Shown: positions 50,608 through 60,800 of the stretch, in pieces
How positions within the stretch are numbered: the stretch's first letter is position 1
Layout of the letters: each line of letters begins with the position of its first letter
Source of the DNA: Streptomyces roseoviridis
GTDB lineage: Bacteria > Actinomycetota > Actinomycetes > Streptomycetales > Streptomycetaceae
Assembly: GCF_039535235.1 (NCBI RefSeq)
Contig: NZ_BAAAWU010000001.1
Span: forward strand, 2,480,001-2,544,000
Reading direction: 5' to 3'
Length of the DNA: 64,000 bases
The notes under the pieces: generated by a model
The model's input: the letters and a program-made list of their open reading frames with translations, nothing else
What the model was told of the DNA's origin: nothing
Database searches by the model: none
Made by a program: the position numbers and the translations under genes

Positions 50608-51555
50608 TCAGGCCAGTTCCCCCGGCTTCGGCAGCGGCTTGCCGTACCAGAGTTCAATCAGGCGGGAGGCGATCGAGATGCCGTACGGCGGCAGGACCTC
50701 GCCCGACGCGAAGCCCGCCGCCAGGTCCTCGCGGGAGAACCAGCGGGCCTCGTGGATCTCCTCGCCGTCCACGTCGATCTCCGAGGAGGTCGCACGGGCG
50801 AAGAAGCCCAGCATGAGGCTGGACGGGAACGGCCACGGCTGGCTGGCCACGTACTCGACCTCGCCGACCGTGACGCCCGCCTCCTCGAAGACCTCGCGCA
50901 CCACCGCCTGCTCGATGGACTCGCCCGGCTCGACGAAGCCCGCGAGGGTGGAGAAGCGGCCCTCGGGCCAGTGCACCTGGCGGCCCAGGAGGGCCCGGTC
51001 CTGGTCGTCGGTGACCAGCATGATCACGGCCGGGTCGGTGCGCGGGTAGTGCTCGGCGCCGCATGCCTGGCAGCGGCGGACGTGGCCGGCCGCCGCGATC
51101 ACCGTGCGCTCGCCGCAGCGGGAACAGAAGCGGTGCAGCCGCTGCCAGTTCTCCAGCGCGACCGCGTGCACCATCAGACCGGCGTCCCGCGGCGACAGCA
51201 GCAGGCCCGCCTCGCGCAGTCCGGCGGGGCGCGCGGACTGGTCCATGCGCCCGGGAAGGCTGTCCTTCTGGAGCGCGAAGTAGGACACGCCCTCGGCGTC
51301 GGTGCCCAGGAAGTAGCGGTGGGTCTCGGTGACCGGGGCCTCGAAGGCCGGCGTCATGACCAGCTCGGTCCGGCCATCCGGTGTGTCGTCGATCAGCACC
51401 TGGCCTCCCGAGACCACGAAGACCCGGGTCTTCGGGTGGCTCCAGGCGGCCGCGAGCCACGCCTCGTCGAGGCGGTGGTGGGCGGCACGGTCGATCCCGC
51501 TCGGGGCGGTGAGCGAGATCGGGCGGTCCGCGGACGCGTTGTTCAGGGTGCTCAC
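50608..51555 (-). CDS. nudC: NADH pyrophosphatase (NudC)
   Basis: A 315-residue Nudix enzyme. It carries a zinc cluster from C144, C147, C162 and C165 (CSRC with CQAC), the Nudix box from GFVEPG to EVFEEAG at about 206-227, and the downstream SQPWPFP motif at 238-244 that defines NudC. It hydrolyses NADH to NMNH and AMP and can remove NAD caps from RNA. The GTG at 51555 has GGAAG six bases upstream; a TTG four codons earlier is possible. It follows the M20 dipeptidase gene by 52 bases on the same strand and may share its transcript. Confidence 0.94.
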   Translation of the reverse strand: MSTLNNASADRPISLTAPSGIDRAAHHRLDEAWLAAAWSHPKTRVFVVSGGQVLIDDTPDGRTELVMTPAFEAPVTETHRYFLGTDAEGVSYFALQKDSLPGRMDQSARPAGLREAGLLLSPRDAGLMVHAVALENWQRLHRFCSRCGERTVIAAAGHVRRCQACGAEHYPRTDPAVIMLVTDDQDRALLGRQVHWPEGRFSTLAGFVEPGESIEQAVVREVFEEAGVTVGEVEYVASQPWPFPSSLMLGFFARATSSEIDVDGEEIHEARWFSREDLAAGFASGEVLPPYGISIASRLIELWYGKPLPKPGELA

Positions 51556-51607
51556 AGGTGCTTCCAACTCCCCCGGATCGGTGTGTGGGTCAGGGCCTGG
51601 TGCCGGT

Positions 51608-53107
51608 TCACGGCCGGGCCGGCCCCGTGCGCTCGGCGTCGTGGAGGGCGGCCGCCAGGTCGCCCCACAGATGAGCGGTCGTCTCGACGCCCTTCATGAG
51701 CAGACCGAGCTCGATCTTCTCGTTCGGGGCGTGCCAGCCGTCGGACGGGACCGAGATGCCCAGGAAGAGCACCGGCGCGCCCAGGACGTCCTGGAGGTCG
51801 GCGGCCGGTCCCGAACCGCCCTCCCGGGTGTAGCGGACCTTGGCGCCGTCGAACGCGCGGCTCATCGCGCCGGCCACCGCCTTCAGGGCCGGGTGGTCGA
51901 GCGGGGTGAGGCACGGCCGGGTCGGGGCGCCGAACACGATCTCGTACCGGATGCCCGCCGGGACCAGACCGGCCAGCCAGGCGCGGACGGCGCTCTCGAT
52001 GCGGTCCGGGTCCTGGCCGGCGACCAGCCGGAAGGAGAGCTTCAGGTGGGCGGAGGCGGGGACGATCGTCTTGCCGCCGGGGCCCTGGTAGCCGCCGCCG
52101 ATCCCGTTGACCTCGGCCGTGGGACGGGCCCAGACCCGCTCCAGGGTGGAGAAGCCGCTCTCGCCCAGGGTGCCGTGGGAGCGGGCGGTGGCCAGCCAGG
52201 CGTCCTCGTCGAAGGGCAGCTCGGCGACGAGCGCCCGCTCGGCCTCGGAGAGCTCGGTGACGCCCTCGTAGAAGCCGGGGATCGCGACCCGCTCGTCGGC
52301 GTCGTGGAGGGCGGCGACGATCCGGCCGGCGACGGTGGCCGGGTTCGGCACGGCGCCGCCGAAGGAACCGGAGTGGATGTCCTGGTCCGGCCCGAAGAGG
52401 TCGATCTCGCAGTCGGCGACCCCGCGCATGCCGGTGCAGACGGTCGGGGTGGTCTCGGACCACATGCCGGTGTCGGAGACGATCACCACGTCGGCGGCGA
52501 GCCGGGCGGCCTCCCGCTCCACCAGGGCGCGGAAGTGCGTCGAGCCCGACTCCTCCTCGCCCTCGACCAGCAGCTTCAGGTTCACGGCGGGCGCGGTGCG
52601 GCCGGTGGCGGCGAGATGCGCGCGGACGCCCAGGGTGTGGAAGAACACCTGGCCCTTGTCGTCGGCCGCGCCCCGGGCGTACATCCGGCCGCCGACGACC
52701 ACCGGCTCGAACGGGTCGGTGTGCCAGCCGTCCTCGCGGGCCGCGGGCTGCACGTCGTGGTGACCGTAGACGAGCACGGTCGGCGCGTCCGGCTCGCCGG
52801 ACGGCCACTCGGCGAACACGGCCGGTGCGCCGGCGGTCTCCCACACCTCGGCGGTCGGGAAACCCGTCTCCCTCAGGGCGCCGACGAGCCACTCGGCGCT
52901 GCGCCGCACGTCCCCGGCCCGCTCCGGCTGACCCGAGACGGACGGGATCCGCAGCCACTCGGCGAGGTCGTCGAGGAAGGCCGACCGGTGCCGGTCGATG
53001 TACGCGCGGACGGCCTGGGTCCGGGTCTCGGCAGCGGTCTCGATGCCGGTCTCCGTGCCGGGCTCGGTACCTGCGGGGCGGACGGCGCTGTCCGGGGTCT
53101 GGCTCAT
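51608..53107 (-). CDS. M20-family dipeptidase
   Basis: A 499-residue zinc peptidase. YGHHDVQPA near 113 holds the first metal His and Asp, ARGAADDKGQ near 144 the bridging Asp, and EGEEESGS near 182 the catalytic Glu pair. IHSGSFGG begins the lid-domain insertion, and WHAPNE near the C-terminus gives the last ligand. Length and motifs fit M20 dipeptidases such as carnosinase-like enzymes that cleave dipeptides in the cytoplasm. The ATG at 53107 is ten bases beyond the stop of the AdnB-like gene, so the two are probably co-transcribed. Confidence 0.92.
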   Translation of the reverse strand: MSQTPDSAVRPAGTEPGTETGIETAAETRTQAVRAYIDRHRSAFLDDLAEWLRIPSVSGQPERAGDVRRSAEWLVGALRETGFPTAEVWETAGAPAVFAEWPSGEPDAPTVLVYGHHDVQPAAREDGWHTDPFEPVVVGGRMYARGAADDKGQVFFHTLGVRAHLAATGRTAPAVNLKLLVEGEEESGSTHFRALVEREAARLAADVVIVSDTGMWSETTPTVCTGMRGVADCEIDLFGPDQDIHSGSFGGAVPNPATVAGRIVAALHDADERVAIPGFYEGVTELSEAERALVAELPFDEDAWLATARSHGTLGESGFSTLERVWARPTAEVNGIGGGYQGPGGKTIVPASAHLKLSFRLVAGQDPDRIESAVRAWLAGLVPAGIRYEIVFGAPTRPCLTPLDHPALKAVAGAMSRAFDGAKVRYTREGGSGPAADLQDVLGAPVLFLGISVPSDGWHAPNEKIELGLLMKGVETTAHLWGDLAAALHDAERTGPARP

Positions 53108-53117
53108 GCCACCGAGC

Positions 53118-56100
53118 CTATCCGGCACCGAAACCCGCTCCGTCGTCGGCCGGTGCCCCGAGCAGCAGCGCTTCGAGCTCGGCACGGCCGGGCAGCCGCG
53201 ACGGCCGTACGACCTCCCCCGTCCGCACGTAGACGAAGGCAGCGGCGACCTCCTCCGGGTCGAGTCCGTGCTGCTCGGCCCAGGCGAGGCGGTAGATCGC
53301 GAGCTGGAGCGGATCGGCGTTGCGCAGGTGGCTGGTCTTCCAGTCGACGATCTCGTACGCGCCGGTGTCCGGGTCCCGGTACACGGCGTCGATCCGGCCC
53401 CGGACCACCCGGCCGGCGAGGGAGAGGTGGACGGGGACCTCGACGCGGTGCGGGGTGCGGCGGGCGTACGGCGTGCGGTCGAAGGCCTCCTTGAGGGCGT
53501 CCAGGTCCCGCTCGTCCCGGATCTCCGGCTCGCCCGCGAACTCCTCGCCGCCGGGCAGCTCCTCGGGGCCGAGCATGGGCAGCGGCAGTTCCTCGAACCG
53601 GGACTCCACCCAGGCGTGGAACCGGGTGCCGCGCCGGGCGGCCGGCTGGGGCGGCTTCGGCATCGGCCGGGCCAGCTCCTTGGCGAATCCGTCCGGGTCG
53701 GCGGCCAGCCGCAACACCTGGGAGGCCGACAGGTAGGCGGGCAGGACGACGTCGCGGGTGGTCGCGCGGGAGCGGTGGAGCTCGGCGGTGAGGGCGGTGA
53801 GGTCGCGGTCCCAGGAGGCGATGGTGCGGGCCTCCTCGGGCGACAGGGGCGTGGATTCTCCCCGGGGGGCGGGCACGCGGGGCTCGTCCCCCTCGGGCTC
53901 CGGGGCCGGGTCACGGCCCGGAACCGGAGCCCGGTCCGGGTCCGGGGTCACGTCCAGGTCCGGGGTCACGTCCAGGTCAGGGTCCGAGTCCCGGGTCGGG
54001 TCCGGGTCCGGCTCGAACGGAGGGTCCTCCAGGTCCTCGGGCAAGTCCTCCAGGTCGTCCGGGAGCCAGAGGTCGTCGGGGTCGGGGCCCCGGTGAGGAC
54101 GCGCGGGCTGAGGGCGCGCGGGGTGAGGGCGCGCGGGGTGAGGGCGCGCGGGGGCGCCCCCGCCGTCCTGCGGGGCGACCGCCCACAGGCGGCTGAGCAC
54201 CGCGTCCGCTGCCTCCCGTCGCCGCGCCAGGGACTCCTTGTCCAGTGGCAGCGGCCACGCCTGGTCCGCGAGCTCGGCCGCCAGCAGCGGGTTCTGCTCG
54301 TGCTCCTCCGGCGGGTCCGCCCAGGCCTCGATCTCGCCGTGGCCGGCGGCGCAGTGCTCGTACAGGGCGGTCAGGAAGCCGGAGGGGCCGCGCGGCTTCT
54401 TCTGGGACGGGCCCCACCAGTGGGCGGAGCCGAGCAGCAGGGAGCGGGGGCGGGTGAAGGTGACGTAGCCGAGGCGGAGCTCCTCGGTGTGCTGGTGCTC
54501 GCGCAGGTCCTCCTTGAAGGACTTCATGGCCGCCGGGGTCCACTCCTCCAGGGCGGGCAGGGTCGCCGCGTCGCCGCGCAGGGCGTGCGGGAGGACCTGG
54601 GGCTGGGCGGCCCAGGACTCGCGGGCGCGGGTGGAGGGGAACTGGCCGGTGACGAGGCCGGGCACCGCCACGACGTCCCATTCCAGGCCCTTGGACTTGT
54701 GGGCGGTCATCACCTTGACCGTGTTCTCGCCGCCCGGCAGCGCGTTGTCCAGGCCCTTCTCGTACTGCGCGGAGGTGCGCAGGAAGCCGAGGAAGGCGAG
54801 CAGGGTGGCCTCGCCGTCGAGGGAGGCGAAGCCTGCGGCGACGTCCAGGAAGTTGCCGAGGGTCTCGCGGCGGCGGGCGGCCAGGGCGTGCGGGGAGGCG
54901 GAGAGCTCGACCTCGAGGCCGGTGACGGAGAGCACCCGGTGCAGCACGTCCATCAGCGGGTCGGCGAGCGAGGCGCGCAGGGAGCGCAGCTCGGCGGCGA
55001 GACGGGCGAAGCGGACCCGCGCCTCGGGCGAGAAGGGCAGCCCGTCGTCCTCGCCGCTGCCGGAGTCGAGGAAGGTGTCGAGGGCGTCGGCGAGGGAGAC
55101 GACCTCGGCCGGGTCGACGCCCTCGACGGCGGCGGCGAGCCGCTGGTCGGAGTCGGCGGCCTCCTCGCCGGGCCGGTGCACGAGGAGCCGGGCGCGGCGG
55201 CCGAGGAGGGCCAGGTCGCGGGGGCCGATCCGCCAGCGCGGGCCGGTGAGGAGCCGGACCAGGGAGGCGTTGGCGCCCGGGTCCTGGAGGACCTCGCAGA
55301 CCGCGACCAGGTCGGCGATCTCGGGCAGGTGGAGCAGGCCGGAGAGGCCGACGACCTCGACGGGGACGTCCCGGGCGACGAGGGCGGCCTGGATGGCGGG
55401 GAAGTCGCCGGCCGTGCGGCACAGCACGGCGATCTCGCCGGGCGGGGTGCCGGTGCGGACGAGGTGGGCGAGGGAGTCGGCGAGCCAGTCGATCTCCTCC
55501 GTGTGGGTGCGCAGGAGGGCGATCCGCACGCTGCCGTCGCGCTCGGCGCCGGGCGCGGGCCGCAGCGCCTCCACGCCCGCGTGCATGGCGCGCAGGGGCG
55601 CGGCGAGGCCGTTGGCGAGGTCGAGGAGGCGGCCGCCGCTGCGCCGGTTCTCGGAGAGGGCGAAGCGGGTGGCGGGCCGGCCGTCGGCGTGCGGGAAGTG
55701 CTCGGGGAAGTCGTCGAGGTTGGCGACGGAGGCGCCGCGCCAGCCGTAGATGGCCTGGCAGGGGTCGCCGACGGCGGTGACGGCGTGCCCGGTGCCCTGC
55801 CCGAACAGGCCGGCGAGGAGCAGCCGCTGGGCGACGGAGGTGTCCTGGTACTCGTCGAGGAGGACGACCCGGAACTCGTCGCGGAGGATCGCGCCGACCT
55901 CGGGCCGGGTGGTGGCGAGCTCTGCGGACAGCGCGATCTGGTCGCCGAAGTCGAGGAGGTCGCGGGAGCGCTTGGCGGCGCGGTAGCGGACGACGAGGTC
56001 GAGGAGCTCGCGGCGTGCGGCGGCGGCCTCGGGGAGTTTGCGCAGGTCGGCGTTGGTGAGCTTGGCGCCGGCGAGCTCGGCGAGCAGCTCGGAGTCGTGG

Positions 56101-56696
56101 GCGAGGAGGCGCTCGGGCCGTACGAGGTGTTCGCTGAGCTCCGCGTCGAGGGCGAGCAGGTCGCCGACGAGGGTGGGGAAGGAGCGGGTGAGCGCGGGAT
56201 ACGGGCCGGGGGCCTCGCGCAGGACGCGGGCGGCGAGCTGGTAGCGGGTGGCGTCGGCGAGGAGCCGGGAGGTGGGCTCCAGGCCGATGCGCAGGCCGTG
56301 GTCGGTGAGGAGCTGTCCGGCGAAGGCGTGGTAGGTGGAGATGCGGGGTTCGCCCTCGGGGGCGTCGGGGTCGAGGGCGTCGGGGTCCGTGACGCCGGCG
56401 CGGACGAGGGCGGTGCGGACGCGCTCGGCGAGTTCGCCGGCCGCCTTGTTGGTGAAGGTCAGGCCGAGCACCTGCTCGGGGGCGACCTGTCCCGTGCCGA
56501 CCAGCCAGACCACCCGGGCGGCCATCACCGTCGTCTTGCCGGAGCCGGCTCCGGCCACAATGACCTGCGGGGCGGGCGGCGCGATGATGCAGGCCGTCTG
56601 CTCCGGGGTGAACGGGATGCCGAGCAGCTCCTTGAGCTGCTCGGGGTCGGTGATGCGTGCGGTCACTCCAGAGAGGCTAACCGGGCGCACCGACAA
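53118..56696 (-). CDS. adnB: AdnB-like UvrD helicase with RecB nuclease domain
   Basis: A 1192-residue protein. The N-terminal motor has Walker A VAGAGSGKTT near 50 and LLDEYQDTS near 282, with later motifs LTNADLRKL and KSKGLEWDVVAVPG near 664. The C-terminal RecB-type nuclease near 1120 has RGRIDAVYR, EIVDWKTS and PLQLAIYR, the Asp, DWK and Q-x-x-x-Y residues of the family. In mycobacteria AdnA and AdnB form the heterodimer that processes double-strand breaks. A low-complexity Asp/Pro-rich linker separates the domains here. The start is GTG at 56696. The assignment as AdnB rather than AdnA rests on being second in the operon and is tentative. Confidence 0.85.
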   Translation of the reverse strand: MSVRPVSLSGVTARITDPEQLKELLGIPFTPEQTACIIAPPAPQVIVAGAGSGKTTVMAARVVWLVGTGQVAPEQVLGLTFTNKAAGELAERVRTALVRAGVTDPDALDPDAPEGEPRISTYHAFAGQLLTDHGLRIGLEPTSRLLADATRYQLAARVLREAPGPYPALTRSFPTLVGDLLALDAELSEHLVRPERLLAHDSELLAELAGAKLTNADLRKLPEAAAARRELLDLVVRYRAAKRSRDLLDFGDQIALSAELATTRPEVGAILRDEFRVVLLDEYQDTSVAQRLLLAGLFGQGTGHAVTAVGDPCQAIYGWRGASVANLDDFPEHFPHADGRPATRFALSENRRSGGRLLDLANGLAAPLRAMHAGVEALRPAPGAERDGSVRIALLRTHTEEIDWLADSLAHLVRTGTPPGEIAVLCRTAGDFPAIQAALVARDVPVEVVGLSGLLHLPEIADLVAVCEVLQDPGANASLVRLLTGPRWRIGPRDLALLGRRARLLVHRPGEEAADSDQRLAAAVEGVDPAEVVSLADALDTFLDSGSGEDDGLPFSPEARVRFARLAAELRSLRASLADPLMDVLHRVLSVTGLEVELSASPHALAARRRETLGNFLDVAAGFASLDGEATLLAFLGFLRTSAQYEKGLDNALPGGENTVKVMTAHKSKGLEWDVVAVPGLVTGQFPSTRARESWAAQPQVLPHALRGDAATLPALEEWTPAAMKSFKEDLREHQHTEELRLGYVTFTRPRSLLLGSAHWWGPSQKKPRGPSGFLTALYEHCAAGHGEIEAWADPPEEHEQNPLLAAELADQAWPLPLDKESLARRREAADAVLSRLWAVAPQDGGGAPARPHPARPHPARPQPARPHRGPDPDDLWLPDDLEDLPEDLEDPPFEPDPDPTRDSDPDLDVTPDLDVTPDPDRAPVPGRDPAPEPEGDEPRVPAPRGESTPLSPEEARTIASWDRDLTALTAELHRSRATTRDVVLPAYLSASQVLRLAADPDGFAKELARPMPKPPQPAARRGTRFHAWVESRFEELPLPMLGPEELPGGEEFAGEPEIRDERDLDALKEAFDRTPYARRTPHRVEVPVHLSLAGRVVRGRIDAVYRDPDTGAYEIVDWKTSHLRNADPLQLAIYRLAWAEQHGLDPEEVAAAFVYVRTGEVVRPSRLPGRAELEALLLGAPADDGAGFGAG

Positions 56697-56739
56697 CCGG
56701 CTCCGCCCGCGGACCCCGGCGGGCGGGAGCGGGCGGTCC

Positions 56740-57570
56740 TCAGACCGGGGTGCCCCGGTCCAGCTTGGTGAGGTCGACGGTCTGGTCGGCGGGCGGGACG
56801 ACGACCTTCACGGGCTTGTCGTACGCGGAGAGCGTGACCGAGCCGGGCTCGTCGCCGCCCGTCTTGACGACCTTGAGGATGTAGGGCTTGCCGCGTGCGG
56901 CGACGGACACGGTGGTGGTCTCGCCGTTCGCCTTCTTGACGAGGGTGGTGACGGGGGTGCCGTCGACCTCGGCGCCGGGTCCGCGGGTCAGGCCGGTGCG
57001 CCGCTCCTTGTCCTTGCCGAGGTCGTCGAGGAGCTCCTTCAGGTCGCACACGCCGCTCAGCTGCTCGGTGCCCGGCCGGTCCTGGGGGATCTTCAGCCAG
57101 CGGCCCTTGAGCAGCTCGATCGTCGCGTCGATCCGGGACTCGGGCATCCGCTGGGAGCTCATGGAGGCCCGCCAGAACGCCTCGTCGCCCTTCATGTAGG
57201 TGACCTTGCCGGTCTGGCGGAGTTCGGCGGCGCCGCCCTTCAGCTTGATGGCCCCGGTGCACTCGTTCTTGTCGTTGAGGGAGAAGTCGACGTTCAGGGG
57301 CTGGTCGTCGGAGACGACCCGGCCCGCCATCCGCAGCGAGGTCGCGGACTGGGTGGCGGTGACGGCCCGGTCGGCTATCTGGTCGGCGGTGAGGCCCTTG
57401 AAGGGGTCGGGCGAGGGGCTGGGGGCCCGCACGGTCACGGCCGGCGACGTGGCGTGGGCGGCCGGTGCGGCACCCAGGGCGAGCGCGGCCGGCGCCGCGC
57501 CGACGACGAGGGCGGTGACGACGGCGGTGGCGGTGGTCGTGGCGCGGAGCCTGCTGGTCTGGGACGTCAT
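56740..57570 (-). CDS. Secreted LppX-like protein
   Basis: A 276-residue protein. An N-terminal signal peptide ends AAPAAHA near residue 42; no lipobox Cys is visible. The mature part has DPFKGLTADQIADRAV, ATSLRMAGRV and VTYMKGDEAFWRASM, the pattern of Streptomyces LppX/LprG-like secreted or lipoprotein-type proteins. It may bind lipids, inferred from family only. The ATG at 57570 has GAGGAGG seven bases upstream. It lies between the AdnA-like and AdnB-like genes on the same strand, 43 bases before the latter, which is an odd place for a secreted protein. Confidence 0.85.
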   Translation of the reverse strand: MTSQTSRLRATTTATAVVTALVVGAAPAALALGAAPAAHATSPAVTVRAPSPSPDPFKGLTADQIADRAVTATQSATSLRMAGRVVSDDQPLNVDFSLNDKNECTGAIKLKGGAAELRQTGKVTYMKGDEAFWRASMSSQRMPESRIDATIELLKGRWLKIPQDRPGTEQLSGVCDLKELLDDLGKDKERRTGLTRGPGAEVDGTPVTTLVKKANGETTTVSVAARGKPYILKVVKTGGDEPGSVTLSAYDKPVKVVVPPADQTVDLTKLDRGTPV

Positions 57571-57619
57571 GCGAGCCTCCTCGCGACTTTCCCCGAGACA
57601 CCCGGTCCTCCCAGGGTGC

Positions 57620-57830
57620 CGCGCCGGTTCCACGCGCGCGACTTCGCGGCGGGGAGGGAATCGGGAGCGGTTCCGTACGCCCGACCTCGCGGCGGGCAGG
57701 GGCCCAGAAGCGGTTCCGTACGCGCGACCCCACGGCGGGGAGGGCGCGGGACGGTTTCCCGCGCGCGGGCGCTCGACGAGCGCTGCCGGACGGGGGGGGC
57801 CCGTACGCGCGGCTTCGCGGCAGGCGCGCA
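57620..57830. repeat. Imperfect direct repeats upstream of the secreted-protein gene
   Basis: The unit GGTTCCGTACGC followed by CGACC and CGCGGCGGG occurs about three times, near 57626, 57669 and 57713, with a further partial copy near 57800. Units are about 43 bases. They fill most of the 283-base gap 57571-57853, in which no gene is seen. Confidence 0.65.
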
Positions 57831-57853
57831 GGCCACCGGCGCCGGCGCCGGCG

Positions 57854-60800
57854 TCATTCCACGATGTGGCGGCCCTCCGGGCGGGCGCTGCAGGAGGCGC
57901 GGAAAGCGCAGGTGGTGCAGTGCTGGCCGGTGGTGGGGGTGAAGCGCTCGTCGAGGACGCGGCCGGCGGCGGTGGCGAGGAGGTCGCCGACCCATTCGCC
58001 GTCCAGCGGTTCCTGCGCCTGCACCTTCGGGAGCGCGTCGCCGCCCTCCTTCTTGGGGGCGGCCTGGCGGAGGTGGACGAGCTCGGCCCCGCCGGGCTGC
58101 GGGGTGCGGCCGCCGAAGACCTCGTCGACGGCGCCCTCGCGGACGGCGAGCTGGTAGACGGCGAGCTGCGGGTGGTGGGCGACCTCGTCCTTGGTCGGCG
58201 CGGACTTGCCGGTCTTGAAGTCGACGACGTAGGCGCGGCCCTGTTCGTCGGTCTCGACGCGGTCCATGGAGCCGCGGATGCGGACCTCGTACTCGCCCGC
58301 CCCCAGGGTCACGTCGAAGTCGTGCTCGGTGGCCGCGGGGGTGCGGCCGCCGCGGTCCATGACGTGCCAGTGCAGGAAGCGCTCCAGGGCGATCCGGGCG
58401 TTCTCCTTCTCCTGGGCGGACTTCCAGGGCGCGTCGAAGGCGAGGGCGTCCCATACCGAGTCGAGGCGGGCCATGAGGACGTCGAGGTCGGCGGGCGTAC
58501 GGCCGGAGGCGACCTCGTCGGCGAGGACGTGCACGACGTTGCCGAAGCCCTGGGCGGCGGTGGCGGGGGCGTCGGCCTTGACCTCGCGGCCCAGGAACCA
58601 CTGCAGGGCGCAGGTGTTGGCGAGCTGGTCGAGGGCGGAACCGGACAGGGCGACCGGGCGGTCGCGGTCGCGCAGCGGCACGGCGCTGCGGGTCGGCTCG
58701 GCGAGGCCCCACCAGCGGTCGGGGTGGGCGGCCGGGACGAGCGGGTTGCCGTCCTCGTCGGCGAGGGCGGCGAGGCGGGCGAGGCGTTCGGCGGCGGCGG
58801 CGCGCAGGGCGGGCGAGGCGCCGGGGTCGACGGTGGTGGCGCGCAGTTCGGCGACGAGCGCGGCGACGGCGAGGGGGCGCCGGGGGCGGCCGGTGATCTC
58901 CTTCGGCTCGGTGCCGAGCTCGGTGAGGAAACGGGAGGGCTGGTCGCCGTCCTCGGCGGGGGCCTTGACGGCGGTGACGACGAGCCGGTCGCGGGCGCGG
59001 GTGGCGGCGACGTAGAAGAGGCGGCGCTCCTCGGCGAGGAGGGCGCCGGGGGTGAGCGGCTCGGCGAGCCCGTCGCGGCCGATGCGGTCGGCCTCCAGGA
59101 GGGAGCCGCGGCGGCGCAGGTCGGGCCAGAGGCCCTCCTGGACGCCGGCGACGACGACGAGGCTCCATTCGAGGCCCTTGGAACGGTGGGCGGTCATGAG
59201 GCGGACGGCGTCGGGGCGGGTGTGGCGGCGGGTGAGGGTGTCGGCGGCGATGTCCTGGGCGTCGAGCTCTTCGAGGAAGTTGAGCGCGCCACGGCCGCCG
59301 ACCCGGTCCTCGGCGCGGGCGGCGGTCTCGAACAGGGCGCAGACGGCGTCGAGGTCGCGGTCGGCGTTGCGGCCGGCCGGGCCGCCGCGGAGGGAGGCGC
59401 GTTCCAGCCGGGTGGGCCAGGGCGTGCCGTTCCAGAGCAGCCAGAGGGCCTCCTCGGCGGTACCGCCCGCGGCCAGCCTGTTCCGCGCGGTGCGCAGCAG
59501 CTCCCCGAGCCGCTTGGCCCCGCGCGCGTACGTCTGGTCGTGCGCGACCAGCCGCTCCGGCTCGGCGAGCGCCCGCGCCAGCAACACGTCCGAGGGCGGC
59601 GGCACCGCGTTCCCCCCGGCCCGCTCCTCGTCCCTGAGCGCCCGCCCCAGCCGCCGCAGATCGGCGGGATCCATCCCGGCGAGCGGCGACGCGAGCAGGG
59701 CGACGGCGGTCTCGGTGTCGAGCCACACGCCGGTGTCGGTGGACGGCGGGGAGGCGGGGTCCTGCGGATCCGGGCCGCCGGGCACGGGGGCGTCGGCGGA
59801 AGAGAGGGCGCCGGCGTCGGGTGCCGCCGGTGTGCCGGCAGCCGCATCCGTCGGCGCGGTGCCGGGGGCTTCCGGTCCGCCGTGCGGGACGGGCTCGGCG
59901 GCCGGGTCGGCGAGGTGGCCGGCCGGCGGCCCGCCCGCCGCCGTGGCGGCCGGGCCGTCGCCGGACCCGGCGGGGGTGCCGTCGTCACGCCCCGCGTCCG
60001 CGGCGGGCCCCGTCACCGAAGCCGCAGCACCCGCGCCCGCACCGCTCTCCCGGGCGGAGCCGGAGGCGTCGGCTGACGGGTCCCCCGCCGGGGCGGCGGC
60101 ACCGTGGGCCGCGTCGGGTGCCCCCTCGGCCCCCGGGACCGGGCCGCCCGCGCGGACCGTCTCCGCGCCCGCCACCGCGCGGAGGGCCAGGAGCAGGGGG
60201 GCGACGGCGGGTTCGTGGCGGAGGGGGGTGTCGGCGGCGTCCGTCTCGACGGGCACGCCGGCGGAGGTGAGGGCGCGGCGGAGGGCGGGAAGGGCAGCGG
60301 CGGCGCGGGTGAGGACGGCCATGTCGTGCCAGGGGACGCCGTCCTCCAGGTGCGCGCGGCGCAGGAGGTCGGCGATGTTCTCGGTCTCGGTGGAGGCGGT
60401 GGGGTACGTGTAGACCTCCGCCCGGCCGCCGTCCCGTACCGGTGCCGGCTCCCGGTGGGCGCGGGCCTTGTCGGCCGGGAGGCGGGGCAGCGGCATCCGC
60501 TGGGTCAGGAGCCGCGTCGCGGCCAGCAGGGCCGCGCCGGAGCGGCGGGAGGTGCCGAGGACGCGTACGGAGCCGCCGAAGGCGGTGGGGAAGTCGAGGA
60601 TGCCGTTCACGTCGGCGCCCCGGAAGGCGTAGATCGACTGGTCGGGGTCGCCGAAGGCGACGACCGTCGGGACGGCGGCGGTCAGCCCGCGCAGGAGCCG
60701 GACCTGCGCCGGGTCGGTGTCCTGGTATTCGTCGACGAAGACGGCGTCGTAGGGGGGCAGCGTGCCGGGGGCGGCGGTCTCGGTGAGCAGGACGGCCCGG

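Noticed and set aside
59800..60150. Low-complexity part of the AdnA-like gene as a frameshift or two fused genes
   Set aside because: The frame stays open with normal GC3 bias on both sides, and helicase motifs continue correctly after it.
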